46,266 nucleotides of DNA. Origin: Alphaproteobacteria bacterium (lineage in GTDB: Bacteria > Pseudomonadota > Alphaproteobacteria > Rhodospirillales > WMHbin7). The position numbers were made by a program, and so were the translations under genes. Shown piece after piece: positions 16,504 through 24,843 of this stretch; within the stretch, counting starts at the first letter, position 1; the number at the start of each line of letters is the position of its first letter. The stretch is from NCBI GenBank assembly GCA_015232335.1, contig JADFZV010000024.1, positions 840 to 47,105 of the forward strand, in the 5' to 3' direction. The notes below the pieces were generated by a model. The model did no database searches. It was not told the origin of the DNA and worked only from the letters and a program-made list of their open reading frames with translations.

Positions 16504-16644
16504 ATGAGCGAGATTGCCATGACCAAGACGAATCCGGGTCCCCGGCGCTTGCCCAACAAGTGGGTCGTGTTCGCCCTGATGATCCTGTTTTCCGTGGGCA
16601 TGTTCGCGAGCATCATGTACAAAGTTGCGAAATACGGTCCGTAA
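16504..16644 (+). CDS. 46-residue single-pass membrane protein in the heme-copper operon
   Basis: This is a short frame with a basic N-terminus (MTKTNPGPRRLPNKW), one hydrophobic helix (about residues 21-37) and a short KVAKYGP tail. It stands between subunit I and ctaB in the same direction. Size, topology and place suit a small accessory subunit or assembly factor of the heme-copper enzyme. I do not recognise a named family. The stop lies 34 bases before ctaB. Confidence 0.7.
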   Translation: MSEIAMTKTNPGPRRLPNKWVVFALMILFSVGMFASIMYKVAKYGP

Positions 16645-16678
16645 AGAGGCCAAGCGTGTTTCTGGGGAGGGCGTCCTT

Positions 16679-17533
16679 ATGACCTTTCGGCAATATATCG
16701 AACTGATGAAACTGCGTATCGGCGTGGTCATTGCGCTGACCGCCGTGATCGGCTATCTGGCCGTTGCGAGCGAAGTGAACGCGGTTCATATGGTTCTGCT
16801 GGCCCTGTCCATGTTGCTGGGCTCCTCTTCCTCTTCTGTTTTCAATCATTTCTATGACCGCGACATTGATCGCAGAATGATGCGCACGTCAAAGCGCCCG
16901 CTGGCCAACGATTTGGGCGGGCGTGGCTGGGGGGTGCTGTTCTTCGCGGCGTCGTTGCTTGTGGTCGGCCTTGTCCTCGCCATGGGCGTCTTCAACGGCA
17001 TCGTCGCCCTGCATCTGTTCCTGGGCGCCTTTTTCTACGGCATCGTCTATACGGTGTGGTTGAAGCGCAAAAGCTGGGTCAACATCATCATTGGCGGTGC
17101 TGCGGGCAGTTTTGCCGTGCTGGCGGGCGCTGCCGCTGTCGATCCCTCGATCTGGCTGCTGCCCACCTTGCTGGCCGTCGTCCTCTTCCTCTGGACGCCC
17201 ACCCATTTCTGGAGCTTGGCCATTCTTCTGAAGGAAGACTATGCCAAGGCGGGGATTCCCATGCTGCCGGTTCTGGTGGGCGAGAAGCGCACGGCTCAGG
17301 CGATCCTGATCAACAGCGTCCTCTTGGCCCTTTCGGCCATGGTTCCCTGGGCGATGGGCGAGTTGGGGCCCTTGTATGGCGCCCTGGCCGCCTTGGGCGG
17401 GGCTGGACTGCTGGCGGGCAATCTGGCGCTGATCAAGGATCCCGGACGGATTTGGGCCCGGCGCAACTTCTTCATCTCGATGATTTATTTGATGCTGCTG
17501 TTCCTGGCCGTCGTTCTGGACAAGCATCTTTAA
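16679..17533 (+). CDS. ctaB: Protohaem IX farnesyltransferase (haem O synthase)
   Basis: This 284-residue, multi-helix UbiA-superfamily prenyltransferase adds a farnesyl chain to haem B. The Mg/diphosphate motif is seen in NHFYDRDIDRRMMRTSKRPL (N-x3-D-x-D-x2), and a second conserved region in TPTHFWSLAILLKEDYAKAG. It shows that the operon's enzyme uses haem O or haem A. No ctaA or ctaG is in the operon. GGGGAGGG precedes the ATG at 16679; a longer frame from 16625 would add 18 non-conserved residues. Confidence 0.93.
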   Translation: MTFRQYIELMKLRIGVVIALTAVIGYLAVASEVNAVHMVLLALSMLLGSSSSSVFNHFYDRDIDRRMMRTSKRPLANDLGGRGWGVLFFAASLLVVGLVLAMGVFNGIVALHLFLGAFFYGIVYTVWLKRKSWVNIIIGGAAGSFAVLAGAAAVDPSIWLLPTLLAVVLFLWTPTHFWSLAILLKEDYAKAGIPMLPVLVGEKRTAQAILINSVLLALSAMVPWAMGELGPLYGALAALGGAGLLAGNLALIKDPGRIWARRNFFISMIYLMLLFLAVVLDKHL

Positions 17534-17590
17534 CGGCTTGTGGTAAATCGGCGCCGATTCCAGGCTCCGATTTGAAGCGCGAATTCGTTC

Positions 17591-17783
17591 CTTATAAGAG
17601 ATCCTCGACGTTCATGTGGAATTGCCAATTTCGTCGAGGCTGATCAACGGACTGTCATGCCCGGCCTTGTGCCGGGCATCCACGCCTTGCCATTTGATAT
17701 CCTTGCTGAGAAATCGTGGATGGCCGGGTCAAGCCCGGCCATGACGGAGTGATTCCACTTGCGACGTCGAAGGCCCTTGTAAG
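17591..17783. repeat. Nested inverted repeat, MITE- or REP-like element
   Basis: Outer arms 17591-17622 and 17752-17783 are inverted copies (about 70% identical with one gap). Inner arms 17654-17684 and 17715-17745 are inverted copies matching at 26 of 31 positions. Each inner arm is itself a GGCCGGG/CCCGGCC-type hairpin. No coding frame is inside. It lies between convergent genes ctaB and the SEL1/SPOR gene, so it may also act as a terminator. Confidence 0.65.
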
Positions 17784-17793
17784 GGGGCGGTTT

Positions 17794-18876
17794 TCAGGGC
17801 GGAACGGTCGAGCAATCCTTGACCTTCCGCTCCTTTAGCCGAGCGCACAGGACCTCGGCTTCTTCGGCCGTTGCAAAGGGGCCCATCAGGGCGGTAAAGC
17901 CCGCCTCGCCATGGATGATCGATACTTCCAGGTCGCTCAAAAGATCCGCCATTTCGAAACGCAGGCGGCTGGCCTCCTTGGCGATCTCGCTTTGCCTATA
18001 ACCGCTGGCCAATTGAATCTTATAGCCGCCGTGGGTCATCTTGCGGGGCGCTGGCAAAGCGGGATAGGGACTGGCCTTATCGCTACTCTTCTGTGCGCCA
18101 GCCGGGCGCGCTGCCTGTAAGGGCGTAGGCGTTTCCGGGAAAGGCTGTGCGGCGGGTGGAGGCGCCAAGGCCGCTATGGCGGCCTCGGGCCTAGCAACAA
18201 AGCGCTGGGCGCTGGCCAATGGCAACTTGGATTTGCGTCCCAGCTTTTTGATCAGAAGATCCCTGGGGGCGACGGCTTCCTTTACGCCGGATTTGGCGGC
18301 GATGGCCAGCCACATAACGGCATTCTCAGGGTTTGCCTTTAGATTCTGGCCACCCGAACTGAGCAGACGGCCCAAATTATACTGCGCCTCGCCATTGCCT
18401 TGGCGGGCGGCGCGTTCCAGCCACTGGGCGGCCGCTTTGGCATCTCTGCCGGTTCCAGTTCCACTGGCCAGGGCGATGCCTAGATTATTCTGCGCCGCCG
18501 CCACGCCTTGAGTGGCCGCGCGCCGGTACCAGACCAGGGCCTGGGCCGGGTCGGGCTTGGCGCCGATTCCCCGGGCGGCCACGTCACCCAAAGCCATCGC
18601 CGCTTCGGCATGATTGTTATGAGCGGCTCTGGTCAGCCATTTGCGGGCCTCCTGAAGGTCTTGGGGAACGCCGTGCCCAATCAGATAAAGCCCGCCGATC
18701 AGATACTGCGCCGCCGGGTCCTGATCTTCTGCCAGCGGCAGGAGATCATAAAAAGCCTGCTCGTAGGAGCCCCTTGCGATCAGCGCCCTGGCGCTTGCCA
18801 CATCAGCCAGGGCGGGCCCTGGTGCGGCCAGAAGCGCTGCCGCCAGAGCAAGTCGGCGGGCAAACGGCGGGGGCAT
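17794..18876 (-). CDS. SEL1-repeat protein with C-terminal SPOR domain
   Basis: This 360-residue exported protein has a signal peptide (about residues 1-24, ending ALADV), then four to five SEL1-like TPR repeats (for example AAQYLIGGLYLIGHGV, AAQNNLGIALASGTG, EAQYNLGRLLSSGG), a Pro/Ala-rich linker (about 235-280) and a SPOR domain beginning GYKIQLASGYRQSEIAKEA. SPOR domains bind denuded peptidoglycan at division sites. It is probably a periplasmic cell-envelope protein. The GST gene ends only 3 bases away, in the same direction. Confidence 0.88.
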   Translation of the reverse strand: MPPPFARRLALAAALLAAPGPALADVASARALIARGSYEQAFYDLLPLAEDQDPAAQYLIGGLYLIGHGVPQDLQEARKWLTRAAHNNHAEAAMALGDVAARGIGAKPDPAQALVWYRRAATQGVAAAQNNLGIALASGTGTGRDAKAAAQWLERAARQGNGEAQYNLGRLLSSGGQNLKANPENAVMWLAIAAKSGVKEAVAPRDLLIKKLGRKSKLPLASAQRFVARPEAAIAALAPPPAAQPFPETPTPLQAARPAGAQKSSDKASPYPALPAPRKMTHGGYKIQLASGYRQSEIAKEASRLRFEMADLLSDLEVSIIHGEAGFTALMGPFATAEEAEVLCARLKERKVKDCSTVPP

Positions 18877-18879
18877 GGT

Positions 18880-19497
18880 TCAGGCCTTCGGCTTGGTGGA
18901 GAGGAAGGCGGGCTCGTTTTGAAGATGAAGGGCCAGCCCTCTCAATCTTGGCAAATTCACATCCTTGAGAAGACTGGGCAGTGCTGTGTCTGCGAAATCA
19001 AGAGCGGCGACGGCGGAAATATCGGCCTGGGTCATGCGCCCCAGGGCAAGCCAGGGGCCCTTGGCGTCGGCTTGGGAATCCAGGGCTTCAAGCCCGGCCA
19101 GGGTTTGATCCTCTAGCATGTTAAGCCAGGGCGGATGGCGGGTTTCCGCAGGCCTGCGCGTACGTTCGTAATAGGCGGCAACCGATTTTTCCATCACCCC
19201 CAGGGCCAGCGACACCAGCCTCAGAATGTGGCGCCGCTCAGGCCCGCTGGCAGGAATCAGGGACCGATCCGGCCCCACCGTCTCGTCGAGATAGTCCAGG
19301 ATCGCCGAACTGTCGATAAGGCTCTCGCCGGTATCCAGCACCAGGGCGGGAACGCGCCCCAGGGGATTGTATTGGCGGATTTCCAGGGCATCGGTGGCGG
19401 TGGACAGTTGCTTGCGCTCGAAGGTAAAGCCAAGCACTTCCAGAGAAATCGCCACGCGCCTGGTGAAGGGCGACAAATCGCGTCCGATCAGAATCAT
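18880..19497 (-). CDS. Glutathione S-transferase family protein
   Basis: This is a cytosolic protein of 205 residues. The N-terminal thioredoxin-like domain carries SPFTRRVAISLEVLGF, the conserved NPLGRVPALVLD cis-Pro segment and the glutathione-binding DSSAILDYLDE. The C-terminal helical domain follows. I chose the ATG at 19497 with a GGGGG stretch upstream; a TTG four codons earlier is possible. It follows the Nudix gene on the same strand. The substrate is unknown. Confidence 0.9.
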   Translation of the reverse strand: MILIGRDLSPFTRRVAISLEVLGFTFERKQLSTATDALEIRQYNPLGRVPALVLDTGESLIDSSAILDYLDETVGPDRSLIPASGPERRHILRLVSLALGVMEKSVAAYYERTRRPAETRHPPWLNMLEDQTLAGLEALDSQADAKGPWLALGRMTQADISAVAALDFADTALPSLLKDVNLPRLRGLALHLQNEPAFLSTKPKA

Positions 19498-19519
19498 CGA
19501 TACCCCCAATTGCTCTCTC

Positions 19520-20068
19520 TCATTCTTTACCCAAGCGATGGCGCCAGTCTTCCGGCACGCCCTGAATTTGGCAAAGCGGCTTGTCCTTCATGGTCTGCCA
19601 ATGTTCCAGCGACCAGCGGACATTGGGAAAAGCCAGATCGTCCCAGGGAATGTCGTTCCAGGAGAACAGGCCCACTTCCAGGCTTTCCGGCCCCGGCTCG
19701 AAGCGGGGCGCGGTCATTCTGGCGCGATAGACCAGATGGACCTGTCCGATCACCGGAATGCTGTAGAGAGCCAAAAGACCGTCCAGTTCAACTTCGGCCC
19801 GGGCCTCTTCCCAGACTTCGCGGATTGCCCCCTCTTCGGTCGTCTCATTCATCTCAAGAAAGCCCGCGGGCGGCGTCCAGAAACCCCTGCGCGGTTCGAT
19901 GGCGCGCTTGCAAAGCAAGAAGCGGTCTTCCCAACTGCAAATGGCGCCAACCACGACTCGCGGATTTTCATAGGCGACATAGCCGCAATCCGGGCAGGTC
20001 AGCCGGGGCTTGTCGTCACCCTCAGGCACCTGATGCACACTTGGACCTGTCGGTTTTTTCCCCAGCAT
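19520..20068 (-). CDS. NUDIX hydrolase
   Basis: This 182-residue protein has an N-terminal half zinc-ribbon (TCPDCGYVAYENP) and a complete Nudix box in GFLEMNETTEEGAIREVWEE. The layout resembles NudC-like or ADP-ribose-type hydrolases that cleave nucleoside diphosphates linked to another moiety. Only one CxxC is present, so a full zinc ribbon would need other ligands. It is followed by the GST gene after 22 bases. Confidence 0.9.
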   Translation of the reverse strand: MLGKKPTGPSVHQVPEGDDKPRLTCPDCGYVAYENPRVVVGAICSWEDRFLLCKRAIEPRRGFWTPPAGFLEMNETTEEGAIREVWEEARAEVELDGLLALYSIPVIGQVHLVYRARMTAPRFEPGPESLEVGLFSWNDIPWDDLAFPNVRWSLEHWQTMKDKPLCQIQGVPEDWRHRLGKE

Positions 20069-20086
20069 GGAGGCAGTTTGGCCAGA

Positions 20087-20311
20087 TTAGGCCAGGATGT
20101 CGAGATAATGCCCGCGCGCGACATCCATTTTCTCAGGCCTGTCTCCTGTAAGTCCAAGATTCCTTTGGCGAAACTCGTATGGTGCGGTACCGGGGGCGGG
20201 TGCGGTTTTCTTGCGCGAAGATCCGGTGCTGCCAGGCAATATGGATCGCGCCCCGAGCGCACTGGCGCTGGAGCTGGAGGAGCTTTCCGTCCGTTCGATC
20301 GATTCTGCCAC
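20087..20311 (-). CDS. Small uncharacterised protein
   Basis: This is a 74-residue frame starting with GTG, 6 bases after the YjfB-like gene. The N-terminal half is a Ser-rich low-complexity stretch. The C-terminal half (PYEFRQRNLGLTG onward, ending YLDILA) looks more like a conserved short domain. I know no family for it. Coding status rests on the compact spacing between two neighbours on the same strand. Confidence 0.45.
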   Translation of the reverse strand: MAESIERTESSSSSSASALGARSILPGSTGSSRKKTAPAPGTAPYEFRQRNLGLTGDRPEKMDVARGHYLDILA

Positions 20312-20317
20312 GCTTGG

Positions 20318-20527
20318 CTAAACCGTCATATTGACCTGGGTCCCCTTATGCCCGCCAGCATTCAAGGCGGACTGTTGGTTAAGGACCTTGGTCTGTTGCA
20401 CACTCTGATCAACCAGGCTGACGACAAGCTGTTCGGCCTGCGACTGCAGCTTAAGGCTCATCAACGTCATATGGTCGCGTCCCTGCCCGGCCGCTGCCGA
20501 GGTAAGGGACGTTGCGAGATCGGACAT
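20318..20527 (-). CDS. YjfB-like putative motility protein
   Basis: This 69-residue protein starts MSDLATSLTSAAAG and continues into a Gln-rich amphipathic helix (LKLQSQAEQLVVSLVDQSVQQTKVL), the pattern of the YjfB family. The ATG at 20527 was chosen because the frame upstream to 20611 overlaps the promoter of the divergent pirin gene and has no similarity. Involvement in motility is known only from family naming. Confidence 0.55.
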   Translation of the reverse strand: MSDLATSLTSAAAGQGRDHMTLMSLKLQSQAEQLVVSLVDQSVQQTKVLNQQSALNAGGHKGTQVNMTV

Positions 20528-20631
20528 GGCTTCTGCCTCCGCCAACTTCGCGGCGATTGTACCATGACGGGATGGGGTTCTCAAGAAAAGGCGCTCTTGA
20601 GCTTTGGCCACAGGCCCCCCACCTAGGCATT

Positions 20632-21327
20632 ATGATCGAGCTTCGTCCCTTTGCCCGCCTGGGCCGCTTTGAGAACGACTGGCTGTCGGCCCGCTATCAT
20701 TTCAGCTTTGCCGACTATGTCGATCCTCTTCGACTGAACTGGGGCAGGCTTCGGGTCTGGAACGACGATCTGATACGACCGGGCACCGGCTTTCCGCCGC
20801 ATGGGCACCGCGACATGGAAATCGTCACCTATATCCGCCAGGGTGTGCTGTCCCATGAGGATGGAATGGGCAATCGGGGCCGCACGGTGGCTGGCGATGT
20901 GCAGGTGATGAGTGCGGGCAGCGGCATCGTCCATTCCGAACTCAACCGCGAGATCGAGGATGCCCTGATCTTTCAAATCTGGATTCAAGCGGCACACAGG
21001 AACGCCCAGCCCAGATGGGCGAACAAGCGTTTCCCCGATGGTCATCGGGCGGGAAAATGGGTGGCTCTGGCCTCGGGCCGTCCCGGCGATGGCGAAGCTC
21101 TGGCGATCAATCAGGATGCCGCCGTGCTGGGAGCGCATCTCGAAACCGGGCAAAGCGTCGATTACGGGTTTAAGGGCCGCTACGGCTATCTGGTGCCCGC
21201 CACCGGCAGCGTGCGCGTGAATGGAACCCTGGTGAAGGCGCAAGACGGATTGGCCGTGGTCGATGAAGAGCGCCTTGTCTTCGAAGCCCTGGAGCCAAGC
21301 GAGCTGGTGCTGGTGGAGACGACTTAG
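20632..21327 (+). CDS. Pirin family (bicupin) protein
   Basis: This 231-residue cytosolic bicupin is of the YhhW type. The metal-binding residues are in FPPHGHRDMEIVTYI (two His and a Glu) and GSGIVHSELN (the third His and a Glu). Pirins of this group can have quercetinase activity or a redox-sensing role. The longer frame to 20512 was rejected because MIELRPFARLG matches the usual start. The gene is monocistronic, facing a convergent small secreted protein. Confidence 0.9.
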   Translation: MIELRPFARLGRFENDWLSARYHFSFADYVDPLRLNWGRLRVWNDDLIRPGTGFPPHGHRDMEIVTYIRQGVLSHEDGMGNRGRTVAGDVQVMSAGSGIVHSELNREIEDALIFQIWIQAAHRNAQPRWANKRFPDGHRAGKWVALASGRPGDGEALAINQDAAVLGAHLETGQSVDYGFKGRYGYLVPATGSVRVNGTLVKAQDGLAVVDEERLVFEALEPSELVLVETT

Positions 21328-21331
21328 AGAG

Positions 21332-21796
21332 CTACTGGCACGTCCGGTAATCCATCAGGATTTCCGGCTTGTAGCGCGCAGATAAGGTGGTGAAGGCCTT
21401 GAATCCCTTTTTCTCGATGTCTTGAAGCTGGCGCTTGGTTTGAATGCAATCGATATCGGAAAGATAATAATCGCGGTAACGCATGATGATGCGCCCGTTC
21501 CAGGCCTCGATATAGGATTTGAATGTCTGGGGGAACTCGCGCTCGAAGGTTTTGGCTCGGCTGTCCGTCATCTTCTGGAACTGGCCTGTCTGCGTGGCGT
21601 CGATGCGCCGCCATATCGCCAGCGTCCCCGCATTATAGGGTGGCTCGTCGCAGCGAAAAGCGAATTCGCGAAGCCGGATGCCGTGCCTGATCTGCCATTC
21701 CACCGTCTGTTCCGCCTTGGTCATGCAGCCCTTGGGCTTGGCAAATGCCAGGGACGGGACGGCCAGCAGGGCGACCAGAAGCAGAAAGCCCTTCAT
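21332..21796 (-). CDS. Secreted protein of unknown function
   Basis: This 154-residue protein has a clear Sec signal peptide (FLLLVALLAVPSLAFA, cleavage near residue 19) and four mature Cys residues (GCMTK, FRCDE, IDCIQ and the C-terminal RTCQ), which could form two disulfides in the periplasm. I recognise no family. Its ATG overlaps the cobA stop (ATGA), so it is translated with cobA and creA, although no cobalamin role is evident. Confidence 0.75.
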   Translation of the reverse strand: MKGFLLLVALLAVPSLAFAKPKGCMTKAEQTVEWQIRHGIRLREFAFRCDEPPYNAGTLAIWRRIDATQTGQFQKMTDSRAKTFEREFPQTFKSYIEAWNGRIIMRYRDYYLSDIDCIQTKRQLQDIEKKGFKAFTTLSARYKPEILMDYRTCQ

Positions 21797-22551
21797 GACG
21801 GCCTCAATCTTTCATGAAGGGCGACATTGGGGCCGATGACCACCAGAGCCGGGGTGGGAATCTTTCCTGCTCCGGCGGCGGCGCACAACTCACCCAGAGG
21901 GGCTGTCAGCACCTGCTGATCAGCCAATGCCGCGCGGCTGACGATGGCGGCGGGTGTTGCCGGGTCGCGTCCGGATTTCAACAGGCGCGCGATCAATTCG
22001 GGCAGGGTTTCGATCGCCATATAAAAGACCAGCATGCTAGCCGAGCGGCCCAGCCCTTCCACATCCAGCCTGGGATCAAGCTTTCCATCGGGACCATGGC
22101 CGGTGGCAAGGGCTACCGAGGGCACCTCCTTGCTGGTCAGCGGAATGCCGGCCAGAGCCAGTCCCCCGATGCCCGCCGTGATGCCGGGAACGATGCGAAA
22201 GGCAATGCCCGCCTCGGCCAGGGCCAATGCCTCCTCGGCCCCTCTTGCAAAGACGAAGGGATCGCCGCCTTTCAGGCGCACCACGCGCTTGCCCGCCTTG
22301 GCATGCTCGATCATCAGGGCGGAAATTGTTTCCTGGATGGGCGAGGTGCGTCCCGCCCTTTTGCCCATGGCGATGCGCTCTACATTCTCGGGAATCATCT
22401 CCAGCACGCCATCGCCCACCAGGGCGTCGTGAATCACCACCTCGGCGCGTTGCAGGGCATGGTGAGCCAGCAGCGTGACCATGCCGGGATCGCCAGGCCC
22501 CGCCCCCACCAGCCAGACAGTGCCGGGCGTGATGTCGGGAAAGGGGATCAT
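21793..22551 (-). CDS. cobA: Uroporphyrinogen-III C-methyltransferase (SUMT)
   Basis: This 252-residue cytosolic enzyme methylates uroporphyrinogen III at C2 and C7 with S-adenosylmethionine, giving precorrin-2 for cobalamin, sirohaem or haem d1. Signatures are [18 protein letters not shown], the [17 protein letters not shown] loop and [18 protein letters not shown]. The frame stays open upstream through creA in another frame, but the real start is the ATG at 22551, which overlaps the creA stop. It has no CysG-like dehydrogenase/chelatase domain. Confidence 0.94.
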   Translation of the reverse strand: MIPFPDITPGTVWLVGAGPGDPGMVTLLAHHALQRAEVVIHDALVGDGVLEMIPENVERIAMGKRAGRTSPIQETISALMIEHAKAGKRVVRLKGGDPFVFARGAEEALALAEAGIAFRIVPGITAGIGGLALAGIPLTSKEVPSVALATGHGPDGKLDPRLDVEGLGRSASMLVFYMAIETLPELIARLLKSGRDPATPAAIVSRAALADQQVLTAPLGELCAAAGAGKIPTPALVVIGPNVALHERLRPS

Positions 22552-23009
22552 TTTCCCCAGGGCATGATGGGAACGCTGGAGATGGCGTTCTTGGGCGAGC
22601 CCTCGATGATGCGGTCGGAATAGACCAGATAGACCAGCACATTGCGCTTCTTGTCGAAAAAGCGCACGACCTGCATGGTCTTGAACAGAAGCGAGGTGTC
22701 TTGCTTGAAAACGGTGTCGCCGTCCTTGAATTCCTTGACGAACTTGATCGGCCCCACCTGACGGCAGGCGATCGAGGCATCGGACGGATCCTCGGCCAGG
22801 CCGAGTCCTCCCGAAATGCCGCCTTGCTTGGCGCGGCTGAGATGGCAGGTCACGCCCTCGATCTTGGGGTCGTCGAAGGCCTCGACAACAATCTTGCTGT
22901 TGGGCCCCAGCATTTTGAAAACCGTGCTGACCGAGCCGATTTCCTCGGCCCCGGCCGGGGCGGCCAGAACAAGGGCAAGGCCCGTGCCAAGCAAAAACGG
23001 GTGTTTCAT
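22548..23009 (-). CDS. creA: CreA family periplasmic protein
   Basis: This is a protein of about 153 residues with a signal peptide ([17 protein letters not shown]) and the CreA pattern: [36 protein letters not shown] and [17 protein letters not shown]. CreA function is unknown. I chose the second ATG (23009) because the purine-rich AGAGAG lies at proper distance from it but directly touches the first ATG (23015). Its stop overlaps cobA, and it is divergent from cbiD. Confidence 0.87.
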   Translation of the reverse strand: MKHPFLLGTGLALVLAAPAGAEEIGSVSTVFKMLGPNSKIVVEAFDDPKIEGVTCHLSRAKQGGISGGLGLAEDPSDASIACRQVGPIKFVKEFKDGDTVFKQDTSLLFKTMQVVRFFDKKRNVLVYLVYSDRIIEGSPKNAISSVPIMPWGK

Positions 23010-23060
23010 GACCATCTCTCTGTTTGCGGTTAGGGGCAGACCCCCTCAATATAGTCACAA

Positions 23061-24095
23061 ATGAGCGAAATGCGAAAAGGATGGACGACAGGGGCCTGTG
23101 CGGCGGCGGCGGCACGGGGGGCGGCCCTTTTCCTGCAAGCGGGAAGCTGGCCCGATTGCGTGACCATTCGCCTTCCCAAAGGGGTTGAAGCCAGTTTTCC
23201 CTTGGCAGAGAGGAAAAGCGGACCCGGCTGGGCCGAGGCCGGAGTGGTTAAGGATGCAGGCGACGATCCGGACGTGACGCATGGCACCCTGGTATTGGCC
23301 CGCCTTGAGCCCGGCCAGCCCGGATCGGGGCTGATCTTCAAGGCGGGCGAGGGAGTTGGAACCGCCACACTTCCCGGTCTGCCCATTGCCGTCGGTGAGG
23401 CGGCCATCACGCCGGGACCACGCGATCAGATCGCTAGGAATCTGGCGTCGTTCGGCAGCGACTTCGTCGTCACCCTGTCCATTCCGGGCGGGGCTGAACT
23501 TGCCAAAAAAACCATGAATGCCCGGCTGGGCGTAATGGGGGGATTGTCGATCCTGGGAACGACCGGGGTGGTGACGCCATATTCCAATGCCGCCTGGATC
23601 GGGGCCATTCACCGAGGCATCGATGTCGCACTTGCAAACGGCGTTGCGCATATTGCCGCAGCCACCGGGGCGGCATCGGAGTGCGCTGCCAGGAATCACC
23701 ATGGCTTAAGCGAGATGGCTTTGATCGATATCGGAGGCTTTGCGGGCGCCTTCTTGAAATATGTGAAGCGCCACCCCTTTGCGCGCGTCACATTGGCCGG
23801 GGGCTTTGCCAAGATCGGCAAGCTGGCGGCGGGCAATCTTGATCTGCATTCCAAGAAAAGCAGCGTCGATATCGCCTTTCTGTCTGGATTTCTGCCCGAA
23901 GGCGAGCGACGGGAGCGGGGGCTGAAAGCCGTAACCGCCGCCCAGCTTCTGGAATTGGCAGGCGATTTTCCGCTGGCCGATGCCGTGGCCAGCAAGGCCC
24001 TTGATGTCGCGCAAGGCATCCTGGGACGCACGGATATATCCATGGATATTCTGGTGGTGGATCGTGGGGGAAAAGTGATCGGCCATGCGCTCTAA
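23061..24095 (+). CDS. cbiD: Cobalt-precorrin-5B C1-methyltransferase
   Basis: This 344-residue enzyme methylates C1 in the ring-contracted corrin precursor of the early-cobalt (anaerobic) route. The start MSEMRKGWTTGACAAAAARG is the classic CbiD opening. GGLSILGTTGVVTPYS and HHGLSEMALIDIGGFAG are further conserved stretches. It overlaps cobK by 11 bases and is divergent from creA. CbiD-type enzymes usually go with early cobalt insertion, although some alphaproteobacteria have mixed pathways. Confidence 0.94.
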   Translation: MSEMRKGWTTGACAAAAARGAALFLQAGSWPDCVTIRLPKGVEASFPLAERKSGPGWAEAGVVKDAGDDPDVTHGTLVLARLEPGQPGSGLIFKAGEGVGTATLPGLPIAVGEAAITPGPRDQIARNLASFGSDFVVTLSIPGGAELAKKTMNARLGVMGGLSILGTTGVVTPYSNAAWIGAIHRGIDVALANGVAHIAAATGAASECAARNHHGLSEMALIDIGGFAGAFLKYVKRHPFARVTLAGGFAKIGKLAAGNLDLHSKKSSVDIAFLSGFLPEGERRERGLKAVTAAQLLELAGDFPLADAVASKALDVAQGILGRTDISMDILVVDRGGKVIGHAL

Positions 24096-24843
24096 GATTC
24101 TCATTCTCGGCGGAACGATGGAGGCGGCAGCACTGGCGCACGAAATCGACGGCGAATTAGGCCAAGCCGTCGAGCTTGTTTCCTCGCTGGCGGGGCAAAC
24201 CAGTATCTTGCCGGACTTGCCCGGTCAGGTGCGTCAAGGCGGGTTCGGCGGCACCGAGGGATTGACCGCCTATCTGCGTCATGAATCCATTTGCGCTGTC
24301 ATTGATGCAACACATCCCTTCGCCGCCCTCATTTCCGACCATGCAAAACAGGCCTGCCGGAATGCGGGCGTGCCGCTGGCCTGTCTTGAGCGGGCACCCT
24401 GGCCCAGAGAGGCGGGTGATCGCTGGGTCATGGCCCCCACGATGGCCGAGGCGGCAAGGCTTCTACCCGGTCTGGGCAAGCGGGTCTTCCTGACCATTGG
24501 CAGAAAAGAGCTAGACGTCTTCAAAAGCGTCAAGGACGTCTGGTTTCTGGTCCGCCTGATCGAGCTGCCCCACCATCCTTTGCCGCCCATGTGGGAGATT
24601 GTGCAGGGGCGTCCGCCCTTCAGCCCTGAGGCCGAGGTTCAACTGATGCAACAGCACGGAATAGATCTTCTGGTCACCAAGGCCAGCGGCGGGAGTGCTA
24701 CCTATGGCAAGATTGAGGCGGCCAGAAACATGGGCTTGCCCGTTTTGATGATTGAACGGCCTGAATCAGGCAAGGGCGAGAGCCTTGTGTCGATTGATGT
24801 GGCCATCGACTGGATCAGGCGCCGTCTTTTTTTCCCGCCCTGA
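24085..24843 (+). CDS. cobK: Precorrin-6A / cobalt-precorrin-6A reductase
   Basis: This 252-residue NAD(P)H-dependent reductase acts on the corrin ring. It opens ILILGGTMEAAALAHEI and contains the family motifs VIDATHPFAALISDHA and FLTIGRKELDVF, plus the C-terminal LVTKASGGSATYGKIEAARN. It overlaps cbiD upstream and its 3' end overlaps the convergent cobM by 29 bases, which is compact but not damaging to either frame. Confidence 0.93.
   Translation: MRSKILILGGTMEAAALAHEIDGELGQAVELVSSLAGQTSILPDLPGQVRQGGFGGTEGLTAYLRHESICAVIDATHPFAALISDHAKQACRNAGVPLACLERAPWPREAGDRWVMAPTMAEAARLLPGLGKRVFLTIGRKELDVFKSVKDVWFLVRLIELPHHPLPPMWEIVQGRPPFSPEAEVQLMQQHGIDLLVTKASGGSATYGKIEAARNMGLPVLMIERPESGKGESLVSIDVAIDWIRRRLFFPP

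Noticed and set aside
12379..17533. Simple annotation of this operon as a standard aa3 cytochrome c oxidase
   Set aside because: The Ala for pump Glu, Met for K-channel Lys, extra Glu before the His pair, absence of ctaG and the FNR-type box all speak against a standard oxidase.
23016..23060. A cobalamin riboswitch upstream of cbiD or cobA
   Set aside because: The gap is only about 45-50 bases, too short for the aptamer. No B12-box-like motif was seen.
21793..23115. A 440-residue frame that would fuse cobA with an upstream domain
   Set aside because: The upstream half is the creA gene read in the wrong frame. The SUMT signature starts right after the ATG at 22551.
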